In this document: one piece after another, positions 50,001 to 59,156 of the stretch
Numbering within the stretch: position 1 is the first letter of the stretch
How the letters are laid out: the number at the start of each line of letters is the position of its first letter
Assembly (NCBI GenBank): GCA_022818135.1
Contig: JAFMSR010000002.1
Location: forward strand, 28,868,327 to 28,932,326
Direction of reading: 5' to 3'
DNA from: Saxidomus purpurata
Taxonomy: Eukaryota > Mollusca > Bivalvia > Venerida > Veneridae
Length of the DNA: 64,000 nucleotides
Notes under the pieces: generated by a model
The model's database searches: none
What the model saw: only the letters and a program-made list of their open reading frames with translations
What the model was told of the DNA's origin: nothing
Position numbers and translations under genes: made by a program

Positions 50001-50656
50001 TTCCTAGGTCCTCTAGAGCAGAAATCCTTGTCCGCTATGTACGCGAGAAGAACCATAGCGGGAAACATTAGAAAGGTCAAAAAGGCCTCCCAGAGGTCAA
50101 CGTAATCAGGGGTCACCACGATGAGTATTATAATTAGCCAAATGTATGCAAAAATCGAAAATATGCATGTCACTGCGAACACTTTAATTAGTTCTAGCTT
50201 TTTAGTATCCGGTGATGGGACAGATATTATGCATATCCCTGTTATGCACATGAGATTAAATGCTGCAGATCCCACAATGGTACTTGGGCCTAGAGAGCCT
50301 GCCATGAACTTATTACCAACTATTTCAATAATGGCCAGGAGGATTTCGGGTGCGCTCGAACCCAAAGCCATAAGGGTTAGATTGGCTACTGTGCCGTTCC
50401 ATGCCAGAATCTCTATTTCCGTGTAGCCGGTGTCGCTGTTAGGGTCCGCTACTTTCAGTTTTTGTTTCTTGCTGGTTATCATTTCAATAGATTCCATGAA
50501 TATGTCAGCGATGATGGACACGCCCATGAAGCTCCATAGAAGTCCGATAATGTATATAGCGGCTCTGGCGCTAGTGCTCCATGTATATTCGTTAACGAAG
50601 GGCATGAGCAAGCCCGCGTCCGCACACTTATAGCTGTCTAAATCACAGGTAGACAT
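34820..50656 (-). CDS. NCX: NCX-type sodium/calcium exchanger (11 coding exons, 809 aa)
   Basis: Join, in coding order: 50656-49975, 43851-43775, 43317-43150, 42741-42554, 41554-41325, 39818-39586, 37350-37245, 36882-36704, 36504-36333, 35938-35781 and 35056-34820. These sum to 2,430 nt with every phase matching. The product should be a plasma-membrane antiporter exchanging Na+ for Ca2+. Visible parts are an N-terminal transmembrane block (about 30-210) with alpha-1 motif GSSAPE at 99-104; a cytosolic loop with two Calx-beta domains (about 340-449, [10 protein letters not shown] at 377-386 and an NDDD near 446-449; about 450-562); then the second membrane block with alpha-2 [10 protein letters not shown] from 679 and a C-terminus close to vertebrate NCX (GGELGGP..GHISGF). 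An in-frame TAA six codons before the ATG fixes the start in this exon. No cleavable signal peptide and no obvious basic XIP segment are seen. Confidence 0.96.
35781..35938 (-). CDS. NCX: NCX coding exon 10
   Basis: 158 nt, residues 679-731. Alpha-2 core: [20 protein letters not shown] and [14 protein letters not shown]. Acceptor aatag|GAACAA, donor TCACAG|GTAATT. Confidence 0.96.
36333..36504 (-). CDS. NCX: NCX coding exon 9
   Basis: 172 nt, residues 622-678. Two hydrophobic segments, [20 protein letters not shown] and the start of alpha-2. Acceptor tttcag|CTAATC, donor GCTAG|GTAATA. Confidence 0.96.
36704..36882 (-). CDS. NCX: NCX coding exon 8
   Basis: 179 nt, residues 562-621. Links Calx-beta 2 to the second membrane block, with [15 protein letters not shown] matching the CFDYVMHFLTVFWK segment of NCX. 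Acceptor ttgcag|AATTTG, donor GGAAG|GTAATC. Confidence 0.95.
37245..37350 (-). CDS. NCX: NCX coding exon 7
   Basis: 106 nt, residues 527-561. End of Calx-beta 2 ([12 protein letters not shown] .. VTIVNDD). Acceptor tttccag|GAATTT, donor GACG|GTAAGA. Confidence 0.94.
38305..39350. mobile_element. About 1.05-kb foldback element in NCX intron 6
   Basis: Outer arms: 'agaggaaaagaa..tcacgttttccac' near 38312-38355 pairs with the reverse complement of 39292-39345. Inner arms: 38726-38880 pairs with 39072-39212 at high identity (shared aaacaaaacttctaacgcac, ttctttatttaattatc and atcatatcttgca). No ORF; long inverted repeats around a short centre fit a non-autonomous foldback or MITE. Confidence 0.8.
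39350..39585. other. Intron sequence with TTTAG microsatellite
   Basis: A short run of (ttagt) lies at about 39456-39481; otherwise unremarkable intron DNA beside NCX exon 6. Confidence 0.6.
39586..39818 (-). CDS. NCX: NCX coding exon 6
   Basis: 233 nt, residues 449-526. Most of Calx-beta 2 ([30 protein letters not shown]). Acceptor ttatag|ATCCAG, donor ACATG|GTAAGT. In vertebrate NCX genes, splice variation falls in this part of the loop; I see no alternative exon nearby. Confidence 0.95.
39819..41324 (-). other. NCX: NCX intron 5
   Basis: 1.5 kb of AT-rich intron between the two Calx-beta exons. No repeat or alternative exon was recognised. Confidence 0.8.
41325..41554 (-). CDS. NCX: NCX coding exon 5
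   Basis: 230 nt, residues 372-448. Ca2+-binding core of Calx-beta 1: [21 protein letters not shown] and the terminal NDD. Acceptor ttcaag|GGTGG, donor GATG|GTAAGC. Confidence 0.95.
42554..42741 (-). CDS. NCX: NCX coding exon 4
   Basis: 188 nt, residues 310-371. Start of the first Calx-beta domain ([20 protein letters not shown]). Acceptor atgtag|CTACTG, donor TTTAG|GTAAGT. Confidence 0.92.
43150..43317 (-). CDS. NCX: NCX coding exon 3
   Basis: 168 nt, residues 254-309. Charged cytosolic loop with [14 protein letters not shown], the counterpart of the FYRIQATRLMTGAGN segment of vertebrate NCX. Acceptor ttcag|AAACTA, donor CAG|GTAAAC. Confidence 0.9.
43775..43851 (-). CDS. NCX: NCX coding exon 2 (77 nt)
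   Basis: Acceptor cattacag|AGGCAA and donor ATTAAA|GTATGT. It codes [24 protein letters not shown] loop sequence (residues 228-253). Supported by phase (1 then 0) and both splice sites rather than by homology. Confidence 0.82.
43852..49974 (-). other. NCX: NCX intron 1 (6.1 kb)
   Basis: The largest intron, separating the N-terminal membrane block from the loop. It holds a small hairpin (47035-47052 with 47125-47142) and a large foldback element at its 5' end (48940-49675). Nothing coding is visible from 44.0 to 48.9 kb. Confidence 0.85.
48940..49675. mobile_element. About 730-bp foldback element (near-complete palindrome)
   Basis: The left arm from about 48942 (gtgataatc .. ttttcactgtt .. 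gtataccga .. ttttctgatgacgttt) matches the reverse complement of the right arm ending about 49673, with similarity running to a centre near 49305. No ORF. It lies in NCX intron 1, roughly 300 bp from coding exon 1. Confidence 0.82.
49975..50656 (-). CDS. NCX: NCX coding exon 1
   Basis: Residues 1-227 plus one base. It holds the extracellular N-terminus, about five membrane helices and alpha-1 ([20 protein letters not shown], 92-111). The ATG is preceded in frame by TAA at 50674-50672. A splice acceptor (ttacag) at 50683-50688 marks a 5' UTR intron. Donor CTAG|GTAAGC. Confidence 0.95.
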
Positions 50657-50682
50657 TTTGGCACTTTTTCGTTACTTGGAAT

Positions 50683-53282
50683 CTGTAATACAGTAAACAT
50701 TATAAATCATCTACAAGTATTACTTCCAAAACAAAATGATTTTATGTCTTATATACAGGATTGTTAGATTGTTTATAGTTCCGGCTGACCCTAGGATTTC
50801 TCCCCGTGACCTTTCATATACAAGTATATCAACTTTGACAAGATTCTTAATGCAGATTTAACATTGTTTGCGGTTGGTCACTAAAGAAAGTCAGATTTCA
50901 TTTTCGTTAGAACAGAAGTACGTTGCCGACCGTGAGTTAGTCATCTCTTGACGACAATATCTTTCAGAAACAAACGGTAAAATCGTGGTTTTTATCTTTC
51001 TGTTTAACTTCATACATGTATATCTATATAAAACAAATCAGCACTAAAATATACTATTATTCTTTTTCAAAGAAAACGACGTTCAAAACAAAAACGATAG
51101 TTCAAACAGTTATCGTTATTTTACATAGTTAATTTCCTGACCACCATGCATTTAATGCAAGTTGTATGCATTCTGGTTGAAACTGTTACCAACTTATATC
51201 AACTAAATCTACACAAGGGTTGATGTTCCTATAGTGCTGTCAATTATTTGCGCCGAAGTCGCGGTCAAAGCTGCTCCCCCATCTAGAAACTTTATTATAT
51301 ACACATTCATGGGATTCGAACATACCATCCTAGATCCCGGTGCTCCACGTGTACCCCAGGACGGTGCGTAAGGATTTTGGAGAATATAATTGCGCATTCA
51401 CTAGTACTGCTACGGAAGTATGACCCTTATTTTTCATTTTGCGCCCTTTTATACACTTTACCTTTTTAATTTCGTGTTTTTTTACGAGAAAAGGCGTAAT
51501 ACTGTCACTAGAGCTTTTACTATTTACGTTTTTAAAAAACTGTCTGAACCTAATATTAGATTTCTATAAAAACCCTCCAACTATATGTTGACAAAGATCT
51601 CATTCGAAATTCTTGAACTCTCTTCGCTTGTCTCTTTGACTACAGAAATAAAGACTTGCTGCAGGAAAGAAAATTTGAATACAATTTTAACAGTCTCAAA
51701 ACCGTTTTATTGCAGATTTAAATGGACACCATGTCTTAATTTCTTTTACATGACCTAAGAAGTGCAGCTTTTAACCATTGCCCAGTTAAGTTGTCCTTCA
51801 TTATATTCGAGAAATCCATTTATTGTTCAAATGGGTGTTCAGTGAAAACTTGATAATTGCATCAAACAAGTGTAGATCATGATCAGACAACACATAATTA
51901 CAGGCTGATCATGATCGGATCGCGTGTGGTAGCAACGGAATGATTTTTTGTCGGCAAAAATTAGGTATAAGTGGTAAATTGTCGATTATGCCTGATCACT
52001 GACTACAGCGAGTACACTGATCCAACAACGGGCTTTATTGTACGTAACTGAGTAGGCTTTATTTACATTTATGATTGTAGAATATATCAAATTTACTAGA
52101 GTTTAAAAATGTTGTGAATAAATTCAATAGGAATGCAAAGTGGTACTTGATGGTAAAGTGATGAGTAAACAGGGGAGAGGTCTCCTATCTGGTTTTAGCA
52201 GGCATTTTTACGTATTACCAAAACATCATCTCCATGCTCTTTGTTTGCTGACATTTCCTTTGCGGAAGGTTCACAAGAAAAATCTTGTACGTTTTGGCTC
52301 ATAATTCACTAGGGTCACCTTTACCTCACATGATAGTTTATGTTCCAGGGTACAACTAACTTGTTCAAATTCCATAGTTCTTTAATGATGGCAATTATAA
52401 TGGAACATAGTTAACTGCAGCATATATTTTTTACAAAGGTTCCTTCTCCACCTCCGCCAGCCCCATGCACCACGACCACGTAAATATATATTGGTTTCAG
52501 CTGCAAACTTAAAGATATCCGAAACAGTTAATATCAACTGAAATCTACCCAGCCAGGGGTTAGGGCAGACGAACATTACTACATGTGAAACTAATATTAA
52601 AGCGATATTGACCAAAAGTTAAATAAGCACAACGACCGCCCATTCCTTTATGATTTCTCAAATGGCTTATCAGTAAAAGAAGAAGAAGCAAATACCGAAT
52701 ATGTCTATAGTAACCGCATTTCAAGTTGCTTTTGTGAAGGCATTATGAAAATATTATATTTGTTCTCGTGTATGATTTCATTTACAACATTTACTAGCTA
52801 TATAATTGATTCAAACATTTATGTTTCTTTACGGCGTGACGTCATTTTGTCATTACAATGTACACCGTTTCTCACGCTCAAGTTGATTTCTGCCCGCTTA
52901 AAGAAATTTATTGTAGTTTGTACATTAAATTGAAAAGCTATATCCCACCGCGTAAAACTGTATATGGCTCCTCGACACTGATCAATCTAAATCCTTTGAA
53001 AGATTATCGATCATTGTTATTTCATATCCAATTACGGCTTAACCTCGTGACCTTATTACGCACTGTAATAATTTTTGTTAAATACATTCGACATTTGTAG
53101 CTCGTGATTTAAGAAAGTTTTATAGTACGATTACGTAATAACGCACCAGCTAAGAAGTTCACTTACTTACATGTTCACTCTGACTGAATTTTGTGATAAA
53201 GAAAGCAGTTTATTACATGCGGAACTAAAGAACAAACTATTATACTTGAACACGGTCAGTTTGAGTGCGCAATGTTTCACTT
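50683..53282. other. Region upstream of NCX exon 1, no gene seen
   Basis: It begins with the acceptor of a 5' UTR intron of NCX, so the 5' exon and promoter should lie here or further right, but I cannot place them. ORFs here look random. Confidence 0.45.
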
Positions 53283-53333
53283 GAATGAAAACGATAAGGT
53301 ATAAAGACCGAATAATGAGTGAAGGCATTACAC

Positions 53334-53393
<60 letters not shown>

Positions 53394-53419
53394 GGTTTTT
53401 TTTTTTTGGGGGGTTGTTT

Positions 53420-53459
<40 letters not shown>

Positions 53460-53602
53460 GAGGGGGGGGGGGTTTTTTTTGGGGGGGGTTTTTTTTTTTT
53501 TTTTTTTTTTCTCCAAAAAAAAAAAAAATAAAATTTTTTGGGGGGTTGGTCATATGAAAACGATACCAAGGTATAAAGACCGAATAATGAGTGAAGGCAT
53601 TG
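53283..53602. repeat. Tandemly duplicated 47-bp unit around a G/T homopolymer block
   Basis: 'ggtataaagaccgaataatg' plus its flanks (about 53283-53330) recur at about 53555-53602. Between them lie 57 G (53336-53392), then further G-, T- and A-runs to about 53540. The Gly- and Pro-rich ORFs here are the homopolymers translated. Possibly collapsed or mis-called sequence. Confidence 0.8.
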
Positions 53603-54039
53603 ACCCAGAACAAAGGAATACCAATTTTTTATGTATAACAACTCCCGGTCAAATTGAATTTTATGGCTTAAGCTTGCTCGTTTCTTTTATTATGGCGCGA
53701 AAAGTGGGCGCTGTTTTATGCAAGCGAGAAAGCATAGACATGACCATTGACCCTTCATTAAGTCAAAGAAATAAGCCCTTAGATCTTCATTACGTTTACC
53801 AAAAAGCGCACAGTTTTTAAACGCAAACAAAAGTTGTTATTCGTAAAGTGGTGTCTGAGACTTTGACCTTCAATGTTTGATTGCAGAACTTGCACGTGCA
53901 ACATCATCTTGAGTGCCAAGTTATTTTAAAATACAGTGAATAGCAGAGTTACAGTCTGAGCACGAAACAATGTCTACAGACAGACGACCAGACAAAAAAA
54001 ATGTGCATCGCGTTCGTCTCCATGCACTGTGCTTCAGTG

Positions 54040-54880
54040 CTGAGTTATGTTATAATACTTTTATAATACTTCAATGCACGACAGAGTTACAGCCCGGACA
54101 CGAATATGTGTATATATACAGTATATAGGATTCCACCACCATAGGACCTCTAAACGTGACCTGACTTAGGATGGTGTTACTTCTGTGCACCATGTCCAAT
54201 GTGCTGAACATTTGTCGCGGCTGAGTACATGTATTTCTTAAATACAAAGATTTAGTTCGAACACAAATGTGTGCACATATACATGATTCCATTACATTTC
54301 AACTCGATAGCTGTGATCTTGACCTTCAAGGTAGAGACCGGTCATTACACATGAAACAATGTCTACATGTTCCGAATAGTTGTGCTAATAGGTAGTTTTA
54401 TAATCCTTCACTGCATGACAAAGTTTCACTTTCGACCCGATGTGATCTTGACCTTTCGGGTAGGGAAGCGGGACTTGAACATAGGACGTCATCTTCACGT
54501 GCTTAACCTTTTTGCCATACAATTTTAAAATCCTTCGATGCGTGACAGAGTTACACTCCGGACACGAATATATGTATTTATACAGGACTCACTTACATTT
54601 TAATTCTGTGACCTTGGCCTTTGAGGTAGCCATTCGAGGTGCTGAACATGTTTGCCATATTATTATAAAATTCCCTCATGCATGACAAAGTTACAACTCG
54701 GTCACAAACAATGTGGCCGGACACACTCACTTACATTTTAATTCTGTGACCTTGGCCTTTGAGGTAGCCATTCGAGGTGCTGAACATGTTTGCCATATTA
54801 TTATAAAATTCCCTCATGCATGACAAAGTTACAACTCGGTCACAAACAATGTGGCCGGACACACTCACAGACGGACGGAC
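54040..54880 (+). repeat. Degenerate tandem array including an exact duplication
   Basis: Units of roughly 130-240 bp share 'tgcatgacaaagttaca', 'cggacacgaatatgtgta' and 'gtgaccttggcctttgaggt'. The last two are essentially identical over about 135 bp (about 54588-54722 and 54723-54857), indicating recent duplication. No ORF. Confidence 0.75.
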
Positions 54881-54899
54881 ACACACAGACGAACGGTGT

Positions 54900-55609
54900 T
54901 ATTGTACTACAATGTATATGCCTACCTTTGGGGGCATGAATAATATAATACTTAATCTAACACTCGGCGGCTGTCTATAACAAATTTCAAAATAATGTAA
55001 AATTTATAGATGTGTTAAAGCGTTCAAGAACATAGCTTGCATTTACAACTGTAAAAAAAACACTTTACAATGGTATATCCCACGCCCGTACAGAGAATGA
55101 GGGTGGGAATATCTCTTTAAAAGGAACGTTTACTAGATCTTCATTCAGTGCTCGTAAACTGTAACTCTTTGTCAAAGTTGTATCTTCAACATTAATCATT
55201 CATATAAGATGCACTCGTGAATCAATACCAAGTGATCTAACAATTGTAGATTAATTAACTTACCTGTTTATAAATGGAAATTTCCGCAGAATTTAAATTC
55301 TTGTCAAATATTAGAAACTATGAAAATGTTATTAACAGAGAAACTAGAATCGCGCACGAGATTTTTTCCACGGTATCATAATATCACTATGGTCCGTTCT
55401 TGTGGATCATATTTGATGTTTGGTCGTTGCTAAAACAGCTCCAACCAACCATATTACTATTTGTATACAATCTTAATGAAATAACGTAAATCCAATATTA
55501 CGTCGGGGGAGATAACCGTTCAAAAACCCGTTTCAATTTCCCCGCTTTGTTACCTTTCCACTGATTGTATTGCAGTGTACTTCGGCGCAGCTGTATTAAG
55601 CTCCCTGTG
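54900..55609. other. Non-coding stretch
   Basis: No gene or clear repeat is visible. Confidence 0.4.
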
Positions 55610-56060
55610 ACCAGAAGTTGGTATCCTTTCAACCGCATAGAATGCATAATATTGTTTTTGGACTGGAAATTTACTCTGTAAGGCACTTTTTAATTGGAGG
55701 TCAATAAAATTCTCGCGCGTTTTCAGTCTTTTATGAATGGTATTTTAGTACGAAACTATAGTTCAGTCAACACTATGAGGGTAGAGTTATAATACTTTCA
55801 CGGTCAATATTTCGAGTAACATATTTGCTAAGAAAAACAAGGTTTTCCCGATGCACCTGTCACGGCACGGACTTAATAACAATTGGCGAGAAAATGTGTA
55901 GGCGGCCTGGTAGCTCATTCGGGAGTGGCTCCGACAGCAAAGGGTCGTGCGTTCGAGTCTCGGTTAGGTTGCACATTTTTTTCACCCTGTGACATTTGGC
56001 GCCCTCTTACTGCACAAAGATAAATCTTGACAGGAAGTTTTACTCTGACATTTCGCTACC
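55610..56060 (+). repeat. Dispersed repeat with tRNA-like core, copy 2
   Basis: Counterpart of 16770-17235. The tRNA-like block (about 55908-55978) is better kept here: GCGGCCT can pair with AGGTTGC over seven positions including two G-T pairs, with TAGCTCATTCGGGAG and GCGTTCGAGTC resembling A and B boxes. The T stem and anticodon arm mispair, so it is not called as a tRNA gene. Confidence 0.65.
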
Positions 56061-56154
56061 TATCTCTTTCATATACTCAAAATCGCACCGACTGTTACCG
56101 TCGTGTCTAGCGTGAACTAGAAACAAGGATAAAAAGTGATTAATGCTTTAATAA

Positions 56155-56300
56155 AGGGGGAGAGAGAGAGAGAGAGAAAGAGAATGTTGAATTATCTGTG
56201 TCTTGCTCATGGACACTTCTCAGACTATTTGGGCACTGGTGGGGGTCGAACGCGTTATACCACTGCACCAAGACGGATCCATCAAAACAAGCTAGGCCGT
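56155..56300 (-). repeat. (GA)n tract and weak tRNA-like relic
   Basis: A gagaga run lies at about 56159-56182. On the minus strand 'cttggtgcagtggtataacg' (about 56273-56254) resembles an A box, followed by 'gttcgaccccc', a poor B box. Possibly a decayed SINE head. Confidence 0.35.
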
Positions 56301-56950
56301 CATCGATATTCAATCTAAGAAATATCTGAAACTAGTAAAAAGTTGGATCGTCCAATCGAAAGATGCGCCTCGTGACACAGATGGGTTCAGACTTCTCGAT
56401 TATGCCGAAACCACACTAGTGCCCGGATGATTTTTCTTGCGTTTTCTTCGAACTTTGTGATCTGATATATTTTTCCATTAAACCCGAAGCTCTCCGATCT
56501 TCTGCTAGTGCAAATGTGACCAATAGGACACCCAACGGAGACTTGGGACTTCAAGTTACGCCATACATTTTTACAAAATGTTTCAGCCGACTAATATATT
56601 TTTCGGATGGACAATTCTCGTCCAAATTTAATGCATACTTGACTTAAGCATTAAAAACAACATATTAAACGATCGAATACCTTATAAATACATGTACAAA
56701 CATCAAAGTCGGGAGTAGAAGACACAGTAGAAAAGAATAACTACACGGGAACGAAACTACTTTACCCGTACATTAAAGGGAAACGTAGAAGCCATGTATG
56801 GCAAATATTATATACAAGTTGTACCAGCAATTAAATTCCAAGGTCATAATACAATCCGACAAAATTAAATTAATGCAAGTTATAAAATCTTCCCATCCGA
56901 CCACTACAGCTTTGACTTATAACTTCCCATATACACATCTGAACAATATA
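56301..56950. other. Non-coding stretch
   Basis: Nothing recognisable. Confidence 0.4.
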
Positions 56951-57575
56951 ACAAGAGGGTCAAGATGGCCCTATATCGCTCACCAGTTTAAAACGTTTTC
57001 CATTGATTTGACTGTGGGATCTAGTTTTTACTCCAGATTCGGGTTTGCTCTAGAACTAATCAAATTTTAAGATGATTGGGTTATAAACGTGGCCTCTGGA
57101 GTGTTAAGAAGGCTTTTCAGTGACTTGACAGTGTGACCTAGTTTTTCACTCCAGGTGACACAAATTCGAACTTTGCCTAGAAATCATTGAAAAAAAACAA
57201 CATTCTGGACAATTTTCATGATTGGGTGGTAAATGTGACGTCTATGGCATACTCGTGTCCTAGTTTTTAAACCCAGATGACCAATATTCAACCTGGACCT
57301 AACTTTAATCAAGAAAATCATAGTTACGAAGTATCATGAAAATCCAATGAAAAATGCATTTTCTGCGATTAGACCAGGTGACCTATTTTCAACCTAACAC
57401 GACCTAGTATTCGATCTTGGCCTACATTTTATCAAGGAAGTCATTCTGCCTAAGTTTCATGAACATACAGTGAAAAATGCAGCCTCTATTGCATACATAA
57501 GGTAAGTGTGGACAGACGACGGACACAAGGCGATCACAATAGCTCACCTAGAGTATTTCGTGCTCAGGTTAATTA
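56951..57575 (+). repeat. Dispersed repeat, copy with about four 150-bp units
   Basis: It opens 'acaagagggtcaagatggcc' and ends 'agctcacctagagtatttcg'. The interior units match those at 11938-13342 ('gtgacctagtttttcactcc', 'tcatgaaaatccaatgaaaa'). Confidence 0.75.
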
Positions 57576-57654
57576 AAAAACACTGCGATTACGATTTCCA
57601 TTAAGAGAGACATGTATATTTCATTAATATTGGTCAAGAATTACAGATCTATCC

Positions 57655-58010
57655 AAAACAAGAGGGCTAAGATGGTCCTGTATCGCTCACCTGACTACCA
57701 TTTGTTATAATACAAAGTCAACAATCACGGCACAGGTAGGGTCAATTTTACATGGGGGTCCTAATTTGAACAATCACTACATAATGCTACATTCCAAATT
57801 TTGAAGTTCTTGGCCTTGTGGTTCTACACAAGATTTTTTTGTGTGTAAAATCAAGCAAGGATCAGGATTTGAACAATCTTCGTACAGGTCAACTAGAACA
57901 AAAAAAAAAAAAAAAAAAAACTTAAGATAATATTTTTCAAAGATTCAAAAAGAACTAAGGGGGGGGGGGGGGGGGGGGGGGAGGGGCCCCCCCCGGGGAA
58001 AAGGGGCTAC
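57655..58010 (+). repeat. Truncated dispersed repeat ending in A and G homopolymers
   Basis: It starts 'aaacaagagggctaagatgg' and carries 'ggtcaattttacatgggggt'-type units like 8687-10111, then a run of about 21 A (57900-57920) and 23 G (57959-57981) with C/G blocks. The normal right end is missing. Confidence 0.65.
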
Positions 58011-58823
58011 ACAAGTTTGTAGATAGTTAAACCTATCATACTATTTTTGCGCTACATGGTTATTCAGCCTGTCCGTCCATCCTTTCTTATAACAAACTTA
58101 ACAAGATACTGTTACATTTCAAAAAAAAAACTTTTCTTAAACAAACTTAACCTGTACAACATCTAACTTACAAACTAAGCATTATTCCTCTACAAGACTC
58201 GCACTACATGTATTTTGTCAAGTTGGGAATTAACAAACTCACAGACTCTACAGGACACAGACAAGTGCATCGAAAATTTTTTGGATCATATGATCATATT
58301 GAAGTTTAACTCATAAATATTTCTTAACACATTTATTTCATTGCTTCAAGATTTAGATATTTTTAAGTACATGAACAATATTGTGAAATAAAAATGTTAC
58401 AGCATCAGCTACAGAATGAACATTTCACATGTACATGTAAATCCCTTTTTATATTGAACACAGAGAATAAAACACCATGTACAAAAAATAGTTACACAAA
58501 TACAATGTGTACACTGATAACACATAAATGAAAAAGGCTTAAAATGAGTGTGGAAATGTAAAAGAATATACAACTAGTATATGGTACGACTTTGATGAAA
58601 CTATGATATAAAAAGTAACTTTTTAACAAAACATTTTCCTTTTGACTGATGTATAAAGAATGAAATTGAAAATTTAAGTGAAGTAAAAACAAAATTACCT
58701 CCCCTAGAAGAAGGCATGGATGTGCAGAGCACTTTATAAAACAATTTTTTATCAATAACAGAATGTCACACGATGATAATCGTAAGAAAAATGTAGGTAA
58801 TCAGATAGAAACTGTCTCATGAT

Positions 58824-58829
58824 TTTATT
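58824..58829 (-). promoter_or_regulatory. SNU13: Candidate poly(A) signal of SNU13
   Basis: AATAAA on the minus strand about 205 bases past the stop. Other A-rich candidates are present, so this is tentative. Confidence 0.35.
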
Positions 58830-59031
58830 TATTTTTAACATTCTGTCAAATGTACAAAGTACTTGTCAAAGCATTACAGTATCAAATAGTCAAATACAGA
58901 ACGCAATTATGTTACGACCAGAAACTCTAGTACTGATAGCTGTCCAAAACCTCTATATAAGTAAGTGTATAAGCTTATCATATCATGAAATTTTAATTTA
59001 TGATAATTTTTCATGAATGTTCGCCACAAAG

Positions 59032-59156
59032 TTAAATGAGCAGTTTCTCAATGCTCAGCTTTGTATCATTGATTTTTCCCTTCAACTGGGATCCTTCATT
59101 CGTGGTAACCGAGCAAGCAATCACTGGTCGACTTACACCACAAGCACGTCCGAGAG
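59032..59156 (-). CDS. SNU13: SNU13 coding exon 5
   Basis: 125 nt with TAA. Acceptor attgcag|CTCTCG. Codes [17 protein letters not shown] to the terminal EKLLI. Confidence 0.95.

Noticed and set aside
53167..53820. Gly-rich and Pro/Lys-rich ORFs on both strands
   Set aside because: They are homopolymer translations and are inconsistent between frames.
55908..55978. Functional tRNA gene
   Set aside because: The acceptor arm pairs, but the anticodon and T stems do not, and the block is part of a dispersed repeat with a second copy.
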